In this document: positions 8,731 through 17,702 of the stretch, one piece after another
Layout: each line of letters begins with the position of its first letter
How positions within the stretch are numbered: the first letter of the stretch is position 1
Assembly (NCBI RefSeq): GCF_001017435.1
Contig: NZ_CP011371.1
Span: 3,472,001 to 3,536,000 of the forward strand
Source of the DNA: Caldimonas brevitalea
GTDB lineage: Bacteria; Pseudomonadota; Gammaproteobacteria; Burkholderiales; Burkholderiaceae_C
Direction: 5' to 3'
DNA length: 64,000 bases
The notes under the pieces: model-generated
Told to the model about the DNA's origin: nothing
Seen by the model: only the letters and a program-made list of their open reading frames with translations
The model's database searches: none
Position numbers and translations under genes: made by a program

Positions 8731-10041
8731 ATGGACCAAGACCTCGACGCCTACTGGATGCCCTTCACCGCCAACCGGCAGTTCAAGAAGTCGCCGCGGC
8801 TGCTGGCCCGCGCCGAAGGCATGCATTTCTGGACGCCGGAAGGGCGCCAGGTGCTCGACGGGGTGGCCGGCTTGTGGTGCGTCAATGCCGGCCATGCGCG
8901 ACCCAGGATCGTCGAGGCGATCCGGCAGCAGGCCGGCGAGCTCGATTACGCGCCGCCCTTCCAGATGGGGCACCCCAAGGCTTTCGAGCTGGCCGAACGG
9001 CTCGTGAAGCTGACCCCCGCGGAGCTCAACAAGGTCTTCTACACCAACTCCGGCTCTGAATCCGTCGAGACGGCCCTCAAGATGGCGCTGGCCTACCATC
9101 GTGTGCGCGGCGAAGGCCAGCGCACCCGGTTGATCGGGCGCGAGCGTGGCTACCACGGTGTCAACTTCGGCGGCATCTCGGTGGGCGGCATGGTGGCCAA
9201 CCGCAAGATGTTCGGCACCTTGTTGGCCGGCGTCGACCACATCCGCCACACCCACGACCTGCAGCGCAACGCGTTCTCGCGCGAGCAGCCGGCCCATGGC
9301 GCGGAGTTGGCCGACGACCTCGAACGCCTGATCGCACTGCACGACGCCTCCACCATCGCCGCCGTGATCGTCGAGCCGGTGGCCGGCTCCACTGGCGTGC
9401 TGATTCCCCCGCAAGGCTATCTGCAGCGGCTGCGCGAGATTTGCGACCGGCACGGCATCCTGCTCATCTTCGACGAGGTCATCACCGGCTTCGGACGGCT
9501 CGGCTCGCCGTTCGCCGCCGAGCACTTCGGCGTCACACCCGACCTGATGACGGTCGCCAAGGGCATCACCAACGGCGCCGTGCCAATGGGGGCGGTGTTC
9601 GTGCGCCAAGCCGTGCACGACGCCTTCATGAACGGGCCGGAGCATTTGATCGAGTTCTTCCACGGCTACACCTATTCGGCGCATCCGCTGGCCTGCGCTG
9701 CGGCGCTCGGCACGCTCGACACCTACGAGGAAGAGGGCCTGCTGACGCGTGGTCGTGGTGAGCTGGCGCGCTACTTCGCGGATGCTGTGCACGCCCTCAA
9801 AGGCCAGCCGCACGTGATCGACGTGCGCAACATCGGCCTGGTCGGCGGCATCGAGTTGGCACCGCTGCCCGGCGAGCCCGGCAAACGTGCCTTCTCGGTA
9901 TTCCTCGACTGCTGGGAGCGCGGCGTGCTGATCCGCACCACCGGCGACACGATCGCGCTGTCGCCTCCGCTGATCATCGAGAAGAGCCACATCGACCAGA
10001 TCGTCGGCACCGTCGCCGACGCGCTCAAGCGGGCGGCCTGA
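8731..10041 (+). CDS. Omega-amino acid--pyruvate aminotransferase (class III)
   Basis: A 436-residue class III PLP aminotransferase closest in character to beta-alanine/omega-amino acid:pyruvate transaminases. It shows the N-terminal YWMPFTANRQFK, the NSGSESVETALKMA cofactor-binding stretch, FDEVITGFGR, and the PLP lysine in LMTVAKGITNG (Lys277). These enzymes move the terminal amino group of beta-alanine, GABA or putrescine to pyruvate. As first gene of the polyamine cluster next to an Lrp-type regulator, it may handle the later amino acid (GABA or beta-alanine), leaving putrescine itself to the SpuC-like enzyme at 13866. Substrate choice cannot be read from the sequence. No clear Shine-Dalgarno is seen before the ATG. 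Confidence 0.9.
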   Translation: MDQDLDAYWMPFTANRQFKKSPRLLARAEGMHFWTPEGRQVLDGVAGLWCVNAGHARPRIVEAIRQQAGELDYAPPFQMGHPKAFELAERLVKLTPAELNKVFYTNSGSESVETALKMALAYHRVRGEGQRTRLIGRERGYHGVNFGGISVGGMVANRKMFGTLLAGVDHIRHTHDLQRNAFSREQPAHGAELADDLERLIALHDASTIAAVIVEPVAGSTGVLIPPQGYLQRLREICDRHGILLIFDEVITGFGRLGSPFAAEHFGVTPDLMTVAKGITNGAVPMGAVFVRQAVHDAFMNGPEHLIEFFHGYTYSAHPLACAAALGTLDTYEEEGLLTRGRGELARYFADAVHALKGQPHVIDVRNIGLVGGIELAPLPGEPGKRAFSVFLDCWERGVLIRTTGDTIALSPPLIIEKSHIDQIVGTVADALKRAA

Positions 10042-10075
10042 AGGCGGCGCGGCGGGCTGGCGTGAGGCCGCACGC

Positions 10076-11410
10076 ATGCGCATTCTGCACACCGACCTCG
10101 ACCTCGCGCGTGACAGCTACTACGCTGCGACCGCGCCACAAGGTGCCCGCCAGCCGCCGTTGCAAGGCGAGCTCGCCGTCGACGTGGCGGTGATCGGTGC
10201 CGGCCTGGCCGGCTTGTCGGCCGCGCTCGAACTCGCCGAGCGCGGCCTGCAGGTGGCCCTGCTCGAGGCACATGAGGTCGGCTACGGCGCCTCGGGCCGC
10301 AACGGCGGCCAGGCGATCGCGGGCCTGGCGTGCGAACTGTCGACGATCGAAGCGCAACTGGGGCTGGCCGACGCACGCCGCGTCTTCGGCATGACGCTGG
10401 AGGCACTCGACCTCCTCCACGAACGGTGCCGGCGCTACGGCATCGATTGTGAATGGCAGCCGGGCTTTCTGAACGTGGCGGTGAATGCTCGCAAGGCACG
10501 CGCACTGCGGGCGACACACGACCGTTTGCAAGTGGTGTACGGTGACGCCTACGCCGCCGCCTCGCAATGGGTCGCACCAGCCGATCTGCCACGCTGGATC
10601 GTCAGTCCGCGCTACCACAGCGCCGTGCACGATGGCCGCAGCGGCCATCTGCATCCTCTCAAATACTGTCGCGGGCTCGCGCGGGCGGCCGTGGAGCGAG
10701 GCGTTCGGCTGCATGAAGGCACGCCAGTCGTGCGGCTCGAGCACGGGCCGCAGCCGCGCTTGCACACGCCGGAGGGCAGCGTACGTTGCGAGCAGGTGCT
10801 GCTGGCCGGCAACGTCTATCTGCAGGGCGTCGCGCCGCAGTTGGCGGCGCGCATCATGCCGGTCGCCACCTATCTCGTCGGCACCCGGCGTGTCGCGCCC
10901 GCACGGCTGAAGGCGCTGCTGCCGACAGAGGCCGCGGTATGCGACACCAATGTCGTGCTCGACTACTTTCGCCCGACGCGTGACGGCCGGGTGCTGTTCG
11001 GCGGCGGCGTCAGTTACAGCCGCCGCACACCGCGCAGCGTCGCCGACAAGTTACGGCGACGCTTGGTCGCCACCTTTCCGTCTCTGCAGGACGTCGAGGT
11101 CGAGTACGCCTGGGGTGGTTTTGTCGACATCACGATGAACCGTGCGCCCGATTTCGGGCGCTTGCGCGCCGACGGTGCGCCTGGCGCATCTCGCAGCAGC
11201 AACGTGTACTACGTCCAGGGCTTCTCGGGCCACGGCCTGGCGCTCACCGGCCTGGCCGGCCGATTGGTGGCGGAGGCCATGGCCGGCGATGCCGGCCGCT
11301 TCGACACGTTTGCACGGCTGCGGCATCGTGCCTTTCCCGGTGGCAGCTATTTGCGCACCCCGGCACTGGTCCTCGCGATGGCGTACTACCGCTTGTTGGA
11401 CCTTTGGTGA
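10076..11410 (+). CDS. puuB: Gamma-glutamylputrescine oxidase-like FAD oxidoreductase
   Basis: A 444-residue D-amino-acid-oxidase-fold flavoprotein (OrdL/PuuB group). The Rossmann motif VAVIGAGLAGLSAALELAERG spans residues 37-57 and is followed by the family segment GYGASGRNGGQ. The C-terminal FAD-binding part includes YYVQGFSGHGLALTG. PuuB oxidises gamma-glutamylputrescine to gamma-glutamyl-aminobutyraldehyde, releasing ammonia and H2O2. Adjacent PuuD-, PuuA- and PuuC-type genes support this role strongly. The start is 34 nt after the upstream aminotransferase stop, so it is probably co-transcribed. The 169 nt after its stop hold no other gene. Confidence 0.88.
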   Translation: MRILHTDLDLARDSYYAATAPQGARQPPLQGELAVDVAVIGAGLAGLSAALELAERGLQVALLEAHEVGYGASGRNGGQAIAGLACELSTIEAQLGLADARRVFGMTLEALDLLHERCRRYGIDCEWQPGFLNVAVNARKARALRATHDRLQVVYGDAYAAASQWVAPADLPRWIVSPRYHSAVHDGRSGHLHPLKYCRGLARAAVERGVRLHEGTPVVRLEHGPQPRLHTPEGSVRCEQVLLAGNVYLQGVAPQLAARIMPVATYLVGTRRVAPARLKALLPTEAAVCDTNVVLDYFRPTRDGRVLFGGGVSYSRRTPRSVADKLRRRLVATFPSLQDVEVEYAWGGFVDITMNRAPDFGRLRADGAPGASRSSNVYYVQGFSGHGLALTGLAGRLVAEAMAGDAGRFDTFARLRHRAFPGGSYLRTPALVLAMAYYRLLDLW

Positions 11411-11579
11411 ACGACTTGTCGCGATGTCCCCTGCCGTCAGGGGCCGGGGACTCTTGCCATTGACACCCGCCCGGGCTTTGGCACACTCATTGCAATCGAA
11501 CGAACAGCTCGACACTCGGCAACAGCAAGCCCAGTGCGTCGTGTCGCAAGACCGGGACCCCACCCACGCAGCAAGCCCA

Positions 11580-12368
11580 ATGACCGCCCAGACCTCGTCC
11601 TCCTCCCGATCACGCCCCGTCGTGCTCGTCCCCGCCTGCAACAAGATGGTGGGGCCCTACCCGTCCCATGTGGTCGGCAAGAAATATGTCGACGCCGTGC
11701 GCCTGGCCGGTGCGCTGCCGCTGGTGGTGCCCTCCGCCGACGCGCAAGAGGTGGACGAACTGCTGACGTTGGCTGACGGCGTGCTGTTGACCGGCTCCCC
11801 CTCCAATGTCGACCCCCGCCATTTCGGCGAATCGGTGCTCGACGAAACGCTGCCGCTCGACCCCGAACGCGACGCCTGGACGCTCGCGCTGATCCCCGCC
11901 GCCTTGCTGCGCGGCGTGCCGTTGTTCGCGATCTGTCGCGGCTTGCAGGAGGCCAACGTGGCACTCGGCGGCTCGCTGCACCAGGCGGTGCACGAGCTGG
12001 CCGACATGCGTGACCACCGTGAGCCCGAACAGGCCGAACTCGAGGTGCAGTACGGCCCGGCCCACCGGGTGCAAGTGCAGCCGGGCGGCTTGCTCGCGTC
12101 GCTCCTCGGCGGCGCGACCGAGATCGAGGTCAACAGCCTGCACGGCCAGGGTGTCAAACAGCTCGGCCCGGGCCTGCACGTCGAGGCGCTCGCGCCCGAC
12201 GGCCTGATCGAAGCCTTTTCCAACCCGCAGGCCTCCGCCTTCAATCTCTTTGTGCAATGGCACCCGGAATGGCAGGCCGAGCACAACCCGGTCTCGCTCA
12301 AACTCTTCAAGGCCTTCGGCGCGGCCTGCCAGGCCTACCGGGACCGACGCCGCGACCCGCTCACCTAG
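11580..12368 (+). CDS. puuD: Gamma-glutamyl-GABA hydrolase, class I glutamine amidotransferase-like
   Basis: A 262-residue peptidase C26 protein. The nucleophile elbow is PLFAICRGLQEANVALGG (Cys119) and the catalytic histidine lies in FVQWHPEWQ. The N-terminal VVLVPACNK and TGSPSNVDPRHFG are typical of PuuD, which hydrolyses gamma-glutamyl-GABA to GABA and glutamate in the cytoplasm. The start ATG at 11580 (MTAQTSSSS) fits family length; the open frame extends further upstream but overlaps puuB and is not conserved-looking. It lies between the oxidase and the synthetase of the same pathway. Confidence 0.9.
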   Translation: MTAQTSSSSRSRPVVLVPACNKMVGPYPSHVVGKKYVDAVRLAGALPLVVPSADAQEVDELLTLADGVLLTGSPSNVDPRHFGESVLDETLPLDPERDAWTLALIPAALLRGVPLFAICRGLQEANVALGGSLHQAVHELADMRDHREPEQAELEVQYGPAHRVQVQPGGLLASLLGGATEIEVNSLHGQGVKQLGPGLHVEALAPDGLIEAFSNPQASAFNLFVQWHPEWQAEHNPVSLKLFKAFGAACQAYRDRRRDPLT

Positions 12369-12433
12369 TGACACCCTGACATCGATCCGGTCCACAAGGC
12401 GGGCGGCGCCCGCGATGCAAGAAACGGGGATGT

Positions 12434-13801
12434 ATGGTGGTGCGAGACAACTTCACTTTCAGCGAGCTCGAGCAGTGGCTGAACGAACGCCGCGTGACCG
12501 AGATCGAGTGCCTGGTGCCCGATCTGACCGGCGTCGCGCGCGGCAAGATCCTGCCGCGCGAAAAGTTCACCGAAGACCGCGGCATGCGGCTGCCCGAGGC
12601 CATCGTGGCGATCGGCGTGACGGGCGAGTTCCCCGATCAGGGGCCGTACTACGACGTGATCACGCCGACCGACCGCGACATGCATTTGCAGCCCGACCCC
12701 GCCACGGTGCGCATCGTGCCCTGGGCGGTCGACCCGACCGCACAGGTCATCCACGATTGTTTCGACCGTGCCGGCAACCTGATCCCGTATGCACCCCGCT
12801 CGGTGTTGCGGCGCGTCTGCCAGCTGTTCGAAGTGGAAGGCTGGCAGCCGGTGGTGGCCCCCGAGCTCGAGTTCTATTTGATCGAGCGCAGCATCGACCC
12901 CAACCAGCCGCTGCGGCCACCGCGCGGGCGCAGCGGCCGGGCCGAGACCTCACGCCAGGCCTATTCGATCGACGCAGTCAACGAGTTCGACCCATTGTTC
13001 GAAGACATCTACGCCTATTGCGAGCAGATGGAGCTCAACGTCGACACGCTGATCCACGAGGTGGGCGCGGGCCAGATGGAGATCAACTTCTTCCACGACC
13101 ATCCGCTGCAGCTCGCCGACGAGGTGTTTTTCTTCAAGCGCACCATCCGCGAAACCGCGCTGCGCCACGAGATGTACGCCACCTTCATGGCCAAGCCGAT
13201 GGCTCACGAGCCGGGCAGTGCGATGCACGTACACCAGAGCCTGGTCGACAAGGCCACCGGGCGCAACCTGTTCAGCAACGAGGATGGCAGCCCTTCGAAG
13301 CTCTTCTATTGGTACATCGGCGGCCTGCAGCGTTACGTGCCGGCGGCGATGGCCCTGTTCGCGCCATATGTGAACTCCTACCGGCGCCTGGCCCGCTCCA
13401 CTGCAGCACCGATCAACATCCAGTGGGGCACCGACAACCGCACCGTCGGCATCCGTTCGCCGGTGGCCTCGCCGGCGGCACGGCGCATCGAAAACCGTGT
13501 CATCGGGGCCGACGCCAACCCCTATGTCGCGCTGGCGGCCACACTGGCCTGCGGCTACCTCGGCATCAAGAACCGCATCGAGCCGAGCCCCGAATGCAAA
13601 GGCGATGCCTATCTCGGCGAGTACACGCTGCCGCGCAGCCTCGGCGATGCGCTTGACAAGCTGAAGGACGAAACCGACCTGCACGAGGTCCTCGGGCGGC
13701 CCTTCATCACCGTCTACACCGAAGTGAAGGAGATCGAGCACGAAGAGTTCATGAAGGTGATCTCGCCTTGGGAGCGCGAGCACCTGCTCCTGCACGTCTG
13801 A
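12434..13801 (+). CDS. puuA: Gamma-glutamylputrescine synthetase, glutamine synthetase family
   Basis: A 455-residue glutamine-synthetase-family ligase. The N-terminal beta-grasp segment EIECLVPDLTGVARGK has replaced the usual GS start. The catalytic domain shows the metal-binding VAPELEFYL and GAGQMEINF, MHVHQSL, and the ATP/phosphate segment NRTVGIRSPVASP. PuuA joins glutamate to putrescine with ATP, the committed step of the glutamylated putrescine pathway. The divergent N terminus and the puuB/puuD neighbours favour PuuA over housekeeping GlnA. It begins 65 nt after puuD. Confidence 0.92.
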   Translation: MVVRDNFTFSELEQWLNERRVTEIECLVPDLTGVARGKILPREKFTEDRGMRLPEAIVAIGVTGEFPDQGPYYDVITPTDRDMHLQPDPATVRIVPWAVDPTAQVIHDCFDRAGNLIPYAPRSVLRRVCQLFEVEGWQPVVAPELEFYLIERSIDPNQPLRPPRGRSGRAETSRQAYSIDAVNEFDPLFEDIYAYCEQMELNVDTLIHEVGAGQMEINFFHDHPLQLADEVFFFKRTIRETALRHEMYATFMAKPMAHEPGSAMHVHQSLVDKATGRNLFSNEDGSPSKLFYWYIGGLQRYVPAAMALFAPYVNSYRRLARSTAAPINIQWGTDNRTVGIRSPVASPAARRIENRVIGADANPYVALAATLACGYLGIKNRIEPSPECKGDAYLGEYTLPRSLGDALDKLKDETDLHEVLGRPFITVYTEVKEIEHEEFMKVISPWEREHLLLHV

Positions 13802-13865
13802 TGACCGGGCCTCGTTCCGGCGGCTCACCGCCGCCCTGCCCGGTGCCACCTTCTCGGGAGACCCC

Positions 13866-15269
13866 ATGAACGCCCTCACCCAACAGCCTTTGCTCACCAC
13901 CCGCAGCACCCGCGAGTGGCAGGCCGCCGACGCGGCCCACTTCCTGCATCCGTTCACCGACTTCCAGTCGCTGGCGCGCAAAGGCTCGCGCATCATCACG
14001 CGCGCCGACAACATCTACCTGTGGGACAGCGACGGCCGCAAGATCCTCGACGCGATGAGCGGGCTGTGGTGTGTCAACGTCGGCTACGGCCAGCAGGCCC
14101 TGATCGACGCTGCGACGCGCCAGCTGCGCGAGCTGCCCTTCTACAACAGCTTCTTCCAGACCGCCACGCCGCCGGCGATCGAACTCGCCGAGCTGCTGGC
14201 CGAGATCACGCCGCCGCAGTTCCAGCACGTGTTCTTCACCGGCTCCGGCTCGGAGGCCAGCGACACGGTCGTGCGCATGGTGCGCCGCTACTGGGACATC
14301 CTCGGTCAGCCGCAGCGCCACACCATCATCAGCCGCAAGAACGCCTATCACGGGTCGACGATGGCCGGCGCCTCGCTCGGCGGCATGGGGGCGATGCACG
14401 CACAAGGCGGCCTGCCCATCCCCGGCATCGTGCACATCGAGCAGCCGCACGCATACCAGCTGGCCCGCGAGATGGCGCCTGACGCGTTCGGCCGGCTGGC
14501 CGCCAGCTGGCTCGAAGACAAGATCATCGAACTCGGTCCCGACCGCGTCGCCGCCTTCATCGGCGAGCCGGTGCAAGGTGCCGGCGGGGTCATCATCCCG
14601 CCCGACACCTATTGGCCCGAAGTGCAGCGCATCTGCGACCGCCACGGCATCTTGCTCGTCAGCGACGAAGTGGTGTGCGGCTTCGGCCGCACCGGCCACT
14701 GGTTCGGCTGCGAACGGTTCGGCACCCGCCCCGACCTGATGAGCTTTGCCAAGGGCGTGACGTCGGGCTACGTGCCGCTGGGCGGCGTGATGGTCGGCGA
14801 ACGGGTCGCGCGCGTGCTGATCGAGCAAGGCGGCGATTTTGAGCACGGCTACACCTACTCGGGCCACCCGGTGGCCTGTGCGGTGGCGCTGGCCAACATC
14901 CGTTTGATGCAGCAGCTGAAGCTGGTGGAGCGCGTACGCGACGACACCGGCCCGCATCTTGCATCGCTCTACGCCAGCCTGGCCGAGCACCCGCTCGTCG
15001 GCCGGGCCGAGACCTGCGGCTTGATGGCGGCGCTGCAGTTGGTGCGCGACAAGGCGAGCGGCACGCCGTTCCCGCCGGAGCGCCAGGTCGGCCTGTTGTG
15101 CCGCTCGCACTGTTTTGCCAACGGACTCGTGATGCGCGCGGTCGGCGACCGGATGATCGTCGCCCCGCCCCTCGTGATGACACGGGCTCAGGTGGATGAA
15201 ATGGGAGCGCTGATCCGCCTGTGCCTGGACAAGACCTGGGCCGATGTGCAGCACCAGGGATGGCGGTGA
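13866..15269 (+). CDS. spuC: Putrescine--pyruvate aminotransferase, SpuC-like (class III)
   Basis: A 467-residue class III aminotransferase. It contains HFLHPFTDFQSLARKG near the N terminus, the TGSGSEASDTVVRM cofactor loop, SDEVVCGFGRTG, and the PLP lysine in MSFAKGVTSG (Lys296). These features match SpuC, which converts putrescine and pyruvate to 4-aminobutyraldehyde and alanine. GGGAG lies 5 nt before the ATG. Together with PuuABCD the cell has two entry routes from putrescine to GABA. The gene directly precedes the transporter genes and is on the same strand. The name is by similarity of sequence features and context. Confidence 0.85.
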   Translation: MNALTQQPLLTTRSTREWQAADAAHFLHPFTDFQSLARKGSRIITRADNIYLWDSDGRKILDAMSGLWCVNVGYGQQALIDAATRQLRELPFYNSFFQTATPPAIELAELLAEITPPQFQHVFFTGSGSEASDTVVRMVRRYWDILGQPQRHTIISRKNAYHGSTMAGASLGGMGAMHAQGGLPIPGIVHIEQPHAYQLAREMAPDAFGRLAASWLEDKIIELGPDRVAAFIGEPVQGAGGVIIPPDTYWPEVQRICDRHGILLVSDEVVCGFGRTGHWFGCERFGTRPDLMSFAKGVTSGYVPLGGVMVGERVARVLIEQGGDFEHGYTYSGHPVACAVALANIRLMQQLKLVERVRDDTGPHLASLYASLAEHPLVGRAETCGLMAALQLVRDKASGTPFPPERQVGLLCRSHCFANGLVMRAVGDRMIVAPPLVMTRAQVDEMGALIRLCLDKTWADVQHQGWR

Positions 15270-15345
15270 GCCCGACGGCTCACCCCGACCCCGGGGGCCC
15301 TGTTTCGACAACAGCAACCACACCACCCTCAGAGGAGGACAGAAG

Positions 15346-16479
15346 ATGAGGTTGAAGCACACTGCCCCCGGTCTACCGCACGCCGCGGCCGCCCTGTTGT
15401 TGGCCGCCGCCTCGCTGGCGGGCCCGGCGCCCCTGCGCGCCCAGGAAGAAGAAAAGGTCCTGAACGTCTACAACTGGTCCGACTACATCGCACCGGACAC
15501 GCTGGCGAACTTCGAGAAGGAAACCGGCATCAAGGTGCGCTACGACAACTTCGACAACAACGAGATCGTGCATGCCAAGCTGGTGGCGGGCAGGACCGGC
15601 TACGACGTGGTGGTGCCGTCGTCGTACTGGGCCAAGCTGCAGGCCGACGGCGGCCTGCTGCGCAAGATCGACAAGTCGCTGCTGCCCAACTACAAGTACC
15701 TCGACCCAGCGCTGCAGCAGCAGCTGGCCAAGCTCGACCCGGGCAATCAATACCAGGTCAACTGGCTGTGGGGCTACACCACGGTCGGCATCAACGTCGA
15801 CAAGGTGAAGGCGGCGCTGGGCAACCTGCCGATGCCCGACAACGCCTGGGACCTGTTGTTCAAGCCCGAATACATCTCCAAGCTCAAGTCCTGCGGCGTC
15901 AGCTTTCTCGACTCCGCCACCGAGGTGGTGCCGGCCGCGCTGCACTACCTGGGCAAGCCGCCCTACAGCCGGCAGGCCGCCGACTATGCCGCGGTGGGGC
16001 CGCTGCTCAAATCGATCCGCCCCTACGTCACGCTGTTCAGCTCGTCGGGCTACATCAACGACATGGCCAACGGCTCGATCTGCGCCGCGCTCGGTTGGTC
16101 GGGTGACATCAACATCGCGCGCCAGCGTGCCATCGACGGCAAGACCGGCCAGAAGATCGAGGCGCTGATCCCCAAGACCGGCGGCCTGCTGTTCTTCGAC
16201 GTGATGGTGATCCCGGCCGACGCGCCCCACCCGCTCAACGCCCACAAGTTCATCAACTACATCCTGCGGCCCGAGGTGCACGCCGCATTGACCAACAAGG
16301 TCTTCTACGCCAACCCCAACCAGGCGTCGCGCCCCCACATCAAGCCGGAGGTGGCGAGCAACCCGACGGTGTTCCCGAGCGAGGCCGACATGAAAAAGAT
16401 GACGGCGCCGGACGCGTTGAACAACGACACCCGGCGCACCATCACGCGTTTGTACACGTCGTTCAAGACCGGCCTGTAA
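15346..16479 (+). CDS. potF: Putrescine-binding periplasmic protein of ABC transporter
   Basis: A 377-residue extracellular solute-binding protein of the PotF/PotD type. A signal peptide ends about residue 32 (PLRAQ), followed by the mature start VLNVYNWSDYIAPDTLANFEKETG. NWSDYI and the later DVMVIPADAPHP are hallmarks of polyamine binders. It delivers putrescine or a related polyamine to PotHI. The strong AGGAGG just before the ATG at 15346 fixes the start. It is the first of four transporter genes. Confidence 0.92.
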   Translation: MRLKHTAPGLPHAAAALLLAAASLAGPAPLRAQEEEKVLNVYNWSDYIAPDTLANFEKETGIKVRYDNFDNNEIVHAKLVAGRTGYDVVVPSSYWAKLQADGGLLRKIDKSLLPNYKYLDPALQQQLAKLDPGNQYQVNWLWGYTTVGINVDKVKAALGNLPMPDNAWDLLFKPEYISKLKSCGVSFLDSATEVVPAALHYLGKPPYSRQAADYAAVGPLLKSIRPYVTLFSSSGYINDMANGSICAALGWSGDINIARQRAIDGKTGQKIEALIPKTGGLLFFDVMVIPADAPHPLNAHKFINYILRPEVHAALTNKVFYANPNQASRPHIKPEVASNPTVFPSEADMKKMTAPDALNNDTRRTITRLYTSFKTGL

Positions 16480-16515
16480 GACGCCGCTCCGGCGCACCAG
16501 GGAGGAGGACACCGG

Positions 16516-16602
16516 ATGGCAACACCGGCAGGCTCGGGCCGCGCCGCTGCGGCGACCCGTCGCGCTCGCATCGCAGCGCGCAGCACGAAGGTGGACCCAT
16601 GA
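16516..16602 (+). CDS. Short basic peptide overlapping potG start
   Basis: A 28-codon frame (MATPAGSGRAAAATRRARIA, then ARSTKVDP) begins after a strong GGAGGAGG Shine-Dalgarno. It ends with TGA overlapping the potG ATG (ATGA). It fills nearly the whole potF-potG gap. The clean ribosome site and stop/start overlap suggest translational coupling to potG. The peptide is Ala/Arg-rich with no recognisable domain. It could be a non-functional coupling leader, or chance in a GC-rich gap. Confidence 0.4.
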   Translation: MATPAGSGRAAAATRRARIAARSTKVDP

Positions 16603-17696
16603 ACGGCGGGCCGGGCAGCGCGTTCCTGCAGATCGACCAGGTCGTCAAGGACTTCGACGGTGTGAAGGCCGTCGACCATGTCAGCCTCGACATCCACCAG
16701 GGAGAAATCTTCGCGCTGCTGGGTTCGTCCGGCTGCGGCAAGACCACCCTGCTGCGCATGCTGGCCGGCTTCGAGACGCCGACCGCCGGTCGTATCGTGC
16801 TGGCGGGCCGGGACCTGGGCGAGCTGGCGCCGTGGCAGCGGCCGATCAACATGATGTTCCAGTCCTATGCGCTGTTCCCCCACCTCAACGTCTGGGACAA
16901 CGTCGCCTTCGGCCTCCGGCGCGACGGCCTGGCCCGTGGCGAACTGGCCGACCGCGTCGCCGCCATGCTGAAGCTGGTGCAACTGGACACGCATGCCAAA
17001 CGCCGGCCGCACCAGCTGTCGGGCGGCCAGCAGCAACGGGTCGCGCTGGCCCGCAGCCTCGCCAAGCAACCCCAGCTGCTGCTGCTCGACGAACCGCTCG
17101 GCGCGCTGGACAAAAAACTGCGGGAAGAAACGCAGATCGAACTGGTGCGCATCATCGAAGAGGTGGGCGTCACCTGCGTGATGGTCACGCACGACCAGGA
17201 GGAGGCGATGGCCATCGCGTCGCGCATCGCGGTGATGAGCGTCGGTCGCATCCTGCAGGTCGGCACGCCGGCCGACGTCTACGAAACGCCGGCCAACCGG
17301 TTCGTGGCCGACTTCATCGGCAACGTCAACCTGATGGACGGCACCGTGGTCGAAGATCAGCCCGACCATGTGGTGATCGACTGCGCCGATTGCCGGCACT
17401 ATGTCGGCCACGGCATCACCGGGTCGGTGGGCATGCCCGTGAGCGTCGCGGTGCGGCCCGAGAAGATCCGGTTGCAGCGGCACCCGCCCACCCAGACCGT
17501 CAACTGCGTGAGTGGCAGGGTGCGAGGCATGTCGTACTTCGGCAGCTACACGCTCTACCAGCTGCAGCTGCCGAGCGGCCAAGTGCTCAGGGTCAGCCAG
17601 AGCCACCAGGAGCGGCACGCCGACGACCCGCCGCCCTGGAACGACGAGGTGTGGGCCACCTGGCCCGACACTGCTCAAGTGGTGTTGACCGGCTGA
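16599..17696 (+). CDS. potG: Polyamine ABC transporter ATP-binding protein
   Basis: A 365-residue ABC ATPase. Walker A is GSSGCGKTT (residues 42-50), the signature LSGGQQQR starts at 139, the Walker B Asp-Glu is at 163-164, and MVTHDQEEAM contains the switch histidine. The C-terminal TOBE domain (about 280-360) is typical of PotA/PotG proteins. It drives import by PotHI in the inner membrane. The ATG overlaps the stop of a short upstream frame; a weaker AAGGTGG lies 4 nt upstream. Six nt separate it from potH. Confidence 0.93.
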   Translation: MNGGPGSAFLQIDQVVKDFDGVKAVDHVSLDIHQGEIFALLGSSGCGKTTLLRMLAGFETPTAGRIVLAGRDLGELAPWQRPINMMFQSYALFPHLNVWDNVAFGLRRDGLARGELADRVAAMLKLVQLDTHAKRRPHQLSGGQQQRVALARSLAKQPQLLLLDEPLGALDKKLREETQIELVRIIEEVGVTCVMVTHDQEEAMAIASRIAVMSVGRILQVGTPADVYETPANRFVADFIGNVNLMDGTVVEDQPDHVVIDCADCRHYVGHGITGSVGMPVSVAVRPEKIRLQRHPPTQTVNCVSGRVRGMSYFGSYTLYQLQLPSGQVLRVSQSHQERHADDPPPWNDEVWATWPDTAQVVLTG

Positions 17697-17702
17697 TCGC
17701 GC

